From Paracoccaceae bacterium (GTDB lineage: Bacteria; Pseudomonadota; Alphaproteobacteria; Rhodobacterales; Rhodobacteraceae): a stretch of DNA of 6,171 nt. The notes under the pieces are model-generated. The model was not told the DNA's origin. It saw only the letters and a program-made list of their open reading frames with translations, and did no database searches. Within the stretch, counting starts at the first letter, position 1, and the number at the start of each line of letters is the position of its first letter. The DNA is taken from the NCBI GenBank assembly GCA_003545125.1, contig DQCI01000285.1, forward strand, positions 5,331-11,501, read 5' to 3'. Position numbers and translations under genes: made by a program. Of the stretch, positions 4,073 to 6,171 are shown piece by piece.

Positions 4073-6171
4073 ATGGGCTATATGATGACACGGGAAGCGC
4101 CTTTGAGCGCCGGGCAGTTCGGGGTTTTGGGGACGGACAGACCGCGGGAGGACGAGATCGATCTTTTGGGCCTCGCGCGGGGTCTGTGGCGTGGCAAGCT
4201 TTGGATCGTGCTGACGACCCTGATCGCATTCGGCTGGGGGTGGTACCAGGCGAACGTAGCCGCGGTGCCGATGTACACCGCGCATGCGGTGGTGGCGATG
4301 GAGACGCGCGACGAGAACGTGCTCGATATCTCAGGCGTCGTGACCGGGCTTCCGGGGACGTTGGGCACGATCAACACGGAGTTGGGCGTGATGCGCTCGC
4401 GGGGGTTGATCGAGAAGCTGGTGGCGGAGCTCGATCTCGTGTCGGATCCGGAGTTCAACCCGCGCGCCCGGGCGACCGGCGAGATGGAAGGCGCGGTGCC
4501 CGGCGGTGCCGAAGAGACGCCGGCCGAGGAGACGCTCTCCGACACGGCGGCCGAAGCGGTTCCGACGCGACGGCAGATGGACGCGATGATCGACCGGGTT
4601 CTGTCGGGACTGCGGGTGCGGACCGAGCCGGAGAGCTACCTGTTCAACATCGCGGTGACGACGACGGACCCCGAGAAGTCGGCGCTGATCGCCAATACCC
4701 ATGCGCGGCTCTACATTGAGGACCAGATCGAGGTGAAGTACCGGGCGACCGAACAGGCGACCGCGTGGCTGACCAACCGATTGGGCACGCTGCAGGCAGA
4801 GCTCGAGGCGGCGGAGAGCGAGGTCGAGGCCTTTGCCTCCGAGAACCGGATCATCCGGGCGGAAGAACTCCAGGCGCTGAACCTGCGTGTGGACGACGCG
4901 CGCGACCGGCTGGCGGAGCTCCGGACCCGCGAGAGCATGCTCGCGGCCCGGCTGAGCGCGCTGGCCGCGGCCGCGGCCGTCGGCGACTGGACGGCGGCGG
5001 CGGACGCGGCGGGCGATGCCACGCTGGAGCGGCTGGTCGCCCAGGACGCGCCGGATGAAGAGATCGCGGCCCGGGTCGAGACGGTGCGGGCGCGCACCGA
5101 GGTGATGCAGGCGCGCGCCGGGAACCAGGCGGAGACGCTCGAAGGCTCGGTCGCGGTGCTCCGGCGCGACTACGCGCGCCAGTCCGACAACCTGGTGGCC
5201 TACCAGCAGCTCGAACGCGAGGTGATGGCGTCGCGCACGATCTACGAATACTTCCTCGGTCGGCTCAAGGAACTGTCGGCCCAGCAGGGCAATCTGCGCG
5301 CCGACAGCCGGATCATCTCGGCGGCGGCAGTGCCGGGCGGCCCCTCCTCGCCGGTGAAGTCGCGCATCGTCGCGTTGGCGCTGGTCGCCGGACTGGTGGT
5401 GGGAACCGGGCTGGTGCTCGTCTGGGAAATCCTGCACACGGGCCTGCGCAGCGCGCCGGAGCTCGAGACGGCGACGGGGCGCCCGGTGATGGGGCAGATC
5501 CCGCTGGTGCCACGGGTGGAAAAGAGCGAGGTGCTGAGCTACTTCGTCGAGAAGCCGACCTCGATGGCGGCGGAGGCGGTGCGCAACCTGCGCACCTCGC
5601 TGCTGATGTCGAACCTCGACCAGGCGCCGCAGGTGATCATGCTGACCTCGTCGCTGCCGGACGAGGGCAAGACCACCACCGCGATCGCACTGGCGCAGAA
5701 CTTCACCGGGCTCGGCAAGCGGGTGCTGCTGATCGAAGGCGACATCCGCCACCGGGTGTTTCGCGACTACCTCGACCTGAAGAAGACGAAGGGACTGCTG
5801 GCGGTGCTGTCGGGCGAGCTGGACCTCGCCCAGGCGGTCGAGCGCAATTACCTGATCGATGCCGACGTGCTGGTGGGCGAACGTGCGGCGATGAACGCGG
5901 CGGACGTTTTCTCGTCGAGCCGGTTCCGGACGCTGATCGCCGAGGCGCGCCGGAGTTACGACGTGGTCATCATCGACACGCCGCCGGTGCTGCTGGTGCC
6001 GGACGCGCGGGTGGTGGCGAAATTCGCCGACGCGGTGATCTACGCGGTGGAATGGAACGCAACGCCGAAGCGCGATGTGCTGGCGGGGCTCCGGATGATG
6101 ACCGATGGCGGCATCCGGGTGACCGGGCTGGCGCTGACACGGATCGATCTGAAGAAGCTCAAACGCTACGG
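4073..6171 (+). CDS. Wzz/BY-kinase polysaccharide co-polymerase (Wzc/EpsB type), 3' end cut by the window
   Basis: This inner-membrane protein would set chain length and drive export of EPS or capsule together with an outer-membrane Wza-type channel. The 699 complete codons show, in order: a short cytoplasmic N-terminus, TM1 (about 43-60), a periplasmic Wzz region, a coiled-coil-prone region (about 225-410), a GNVR-like segment LEREVMASRTIYEYFLGRLKEL (380-401), Pro-rich PGGPSSPVKS (421-430), TM2 (about 432-453), and a CpsD/Wzc-type ATPase. The ATPase has Walker A SSLPDEGKTTT (526-536, Lys533), Walker A' LLIEGDIR (552-559) and Walker B VVIIDTPP (631-638, Asp635). The usual first Asp of Walker A' is Glu555 here; Asp557 and Arg559 are kept. 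Residues 131-167 are an acidic, Ala/Glu-rich insertion. The C-terminal tyrosine cluster, where BY-kinases autophosphorylate, would lie beyond the edge; the visible end is LKKLKRY. The start at 4073 lacks a strong ribosome site; ATGs at 4082 and 4085 are alternatives. Confidence 0.93.
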   Translation, partial: MGYMMTREAPLSAGQFGVLGTDRPREDEIDLLGLARGLWRGKLWIVLTTLIAFGWGWYQANVAAVPMYTAHAVVAMETRDENVLDISGVVTGLPGTLGTINTELGVMRSRGLIEKLVAELDLVSDPEFNPRARATGEMEGAVPGGAEETPAEETLSDTAAEAVPTRRQMDAMIDRVLSGLRVRTEPESYLFNIAVTTTDPEKSALIANTHARLYIEDQIEVKYRATEQATAWLTNRLGTLQAELEAAESEVEAFASENRIIRAEELQALNLRVDDARDRLAELRTRESMLAARLSALAAAAAVGDWTAAADAAGDATLERLVAQDAPDEEIAARVETVRARTEVMQARAGNQAETLEGSVAVLRRDYARQSDNLVAYQQLEREVMASRTIYEYFLGRLKELSAQQGNLRADSRIISAAAVPGGPSSPVKSRIVALALVAGLVVGTGLVLVWEILHTGLRSAPELETATGRPVMGQIPLVPRVEKSEVLSYFVEKPTSMAAEAVRNLRTSLLMSNLDQAPQVIMLTSSLPDEGKTTTAIALAQNFTGLGKRVLLIEGDIRHRVFRDYLDLKKTKGLLAVLSGELDLAQAVERNYLIDADVLVGERAAMNAADVFSSSRFRTLIAEARRSYDVVIIDTPPVLLVPDARVVAKFADAVIYAVEWNATPKRDVLAGLRMMTDGGIRVTGLALTRIDLKKLKRY

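Noticed and set aside
4069..4719. 216-codon plus-strand open frame starting at 4069, overlapping the wzc-like gene
   Set aside because: It is in the wrong frame relative to the Wzz domain; its product is an Arg/Gly/Asp-rich sequence without homology features.
4331..5752. 473-codon minus-strand open frame opposite the wzc-like gene
   Set aside because: It is the antisense shadow of a gene with clear Wzz and Walker motifs; the translation is Arg/His/Leu-rich low complexity.

Overview
The window looks like part of a capsule or exopolysaccharide (EPS) export locus from a high-GC alphaproteobacterium. The GC content, the Ugd and the Wzc-like protein would suit a Rhodobacterales member, but no rRNA or marker gene is present, so this is an inference. 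Nothing points to a phage, an insertion sequence, a CRISPR array or a tRNA.

Layout, left to right. Four genes lie on the minus strand: a VanZ-like small membrane protein (16-417), UDP-glucose 6-dehydrogenase ugd (775-1941), a PqqD-like/HPr-kinase-like fusion protein (2098-3246), and a small protein with a twin-arginine-like export signal (3541-3801). A divergent control region of about 270 bp follows (3802-4072). From 4073 to the right edge, on the plus strand, runs a Wzc/EpsB-type protein with a Wzz domain and a tyrosine-kinase-like ATPase domain; its C-terminus is cut off by the window. The minus-strand genes are separated by gaps of 156 to 357 bp, each holding promoter-like or hairpin sequences, so they may be separate transcription units rather than one tight operon.

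How the genes fit together. Ugd makes UDP-glucuronate, an acidic sugar precursor. The Wzz/BY-kinase protein controls chain length and export of a polymer of the Wzx/Wzy type. VanZ-like proteins are common companions of such loci. The least understood part is the pair formed by the small exported-looking peptide (lower GC, about 58%) and the PqqD/HprK-like fusion next to it. A PqqD-like domain usually binds a peptide leader, and HprK-like domains phosphorylate Ser/Thr. Together they suggest a peptide-modification module embedded in an EPS locus. This is a hypothesis and is the most interesting point in the window.
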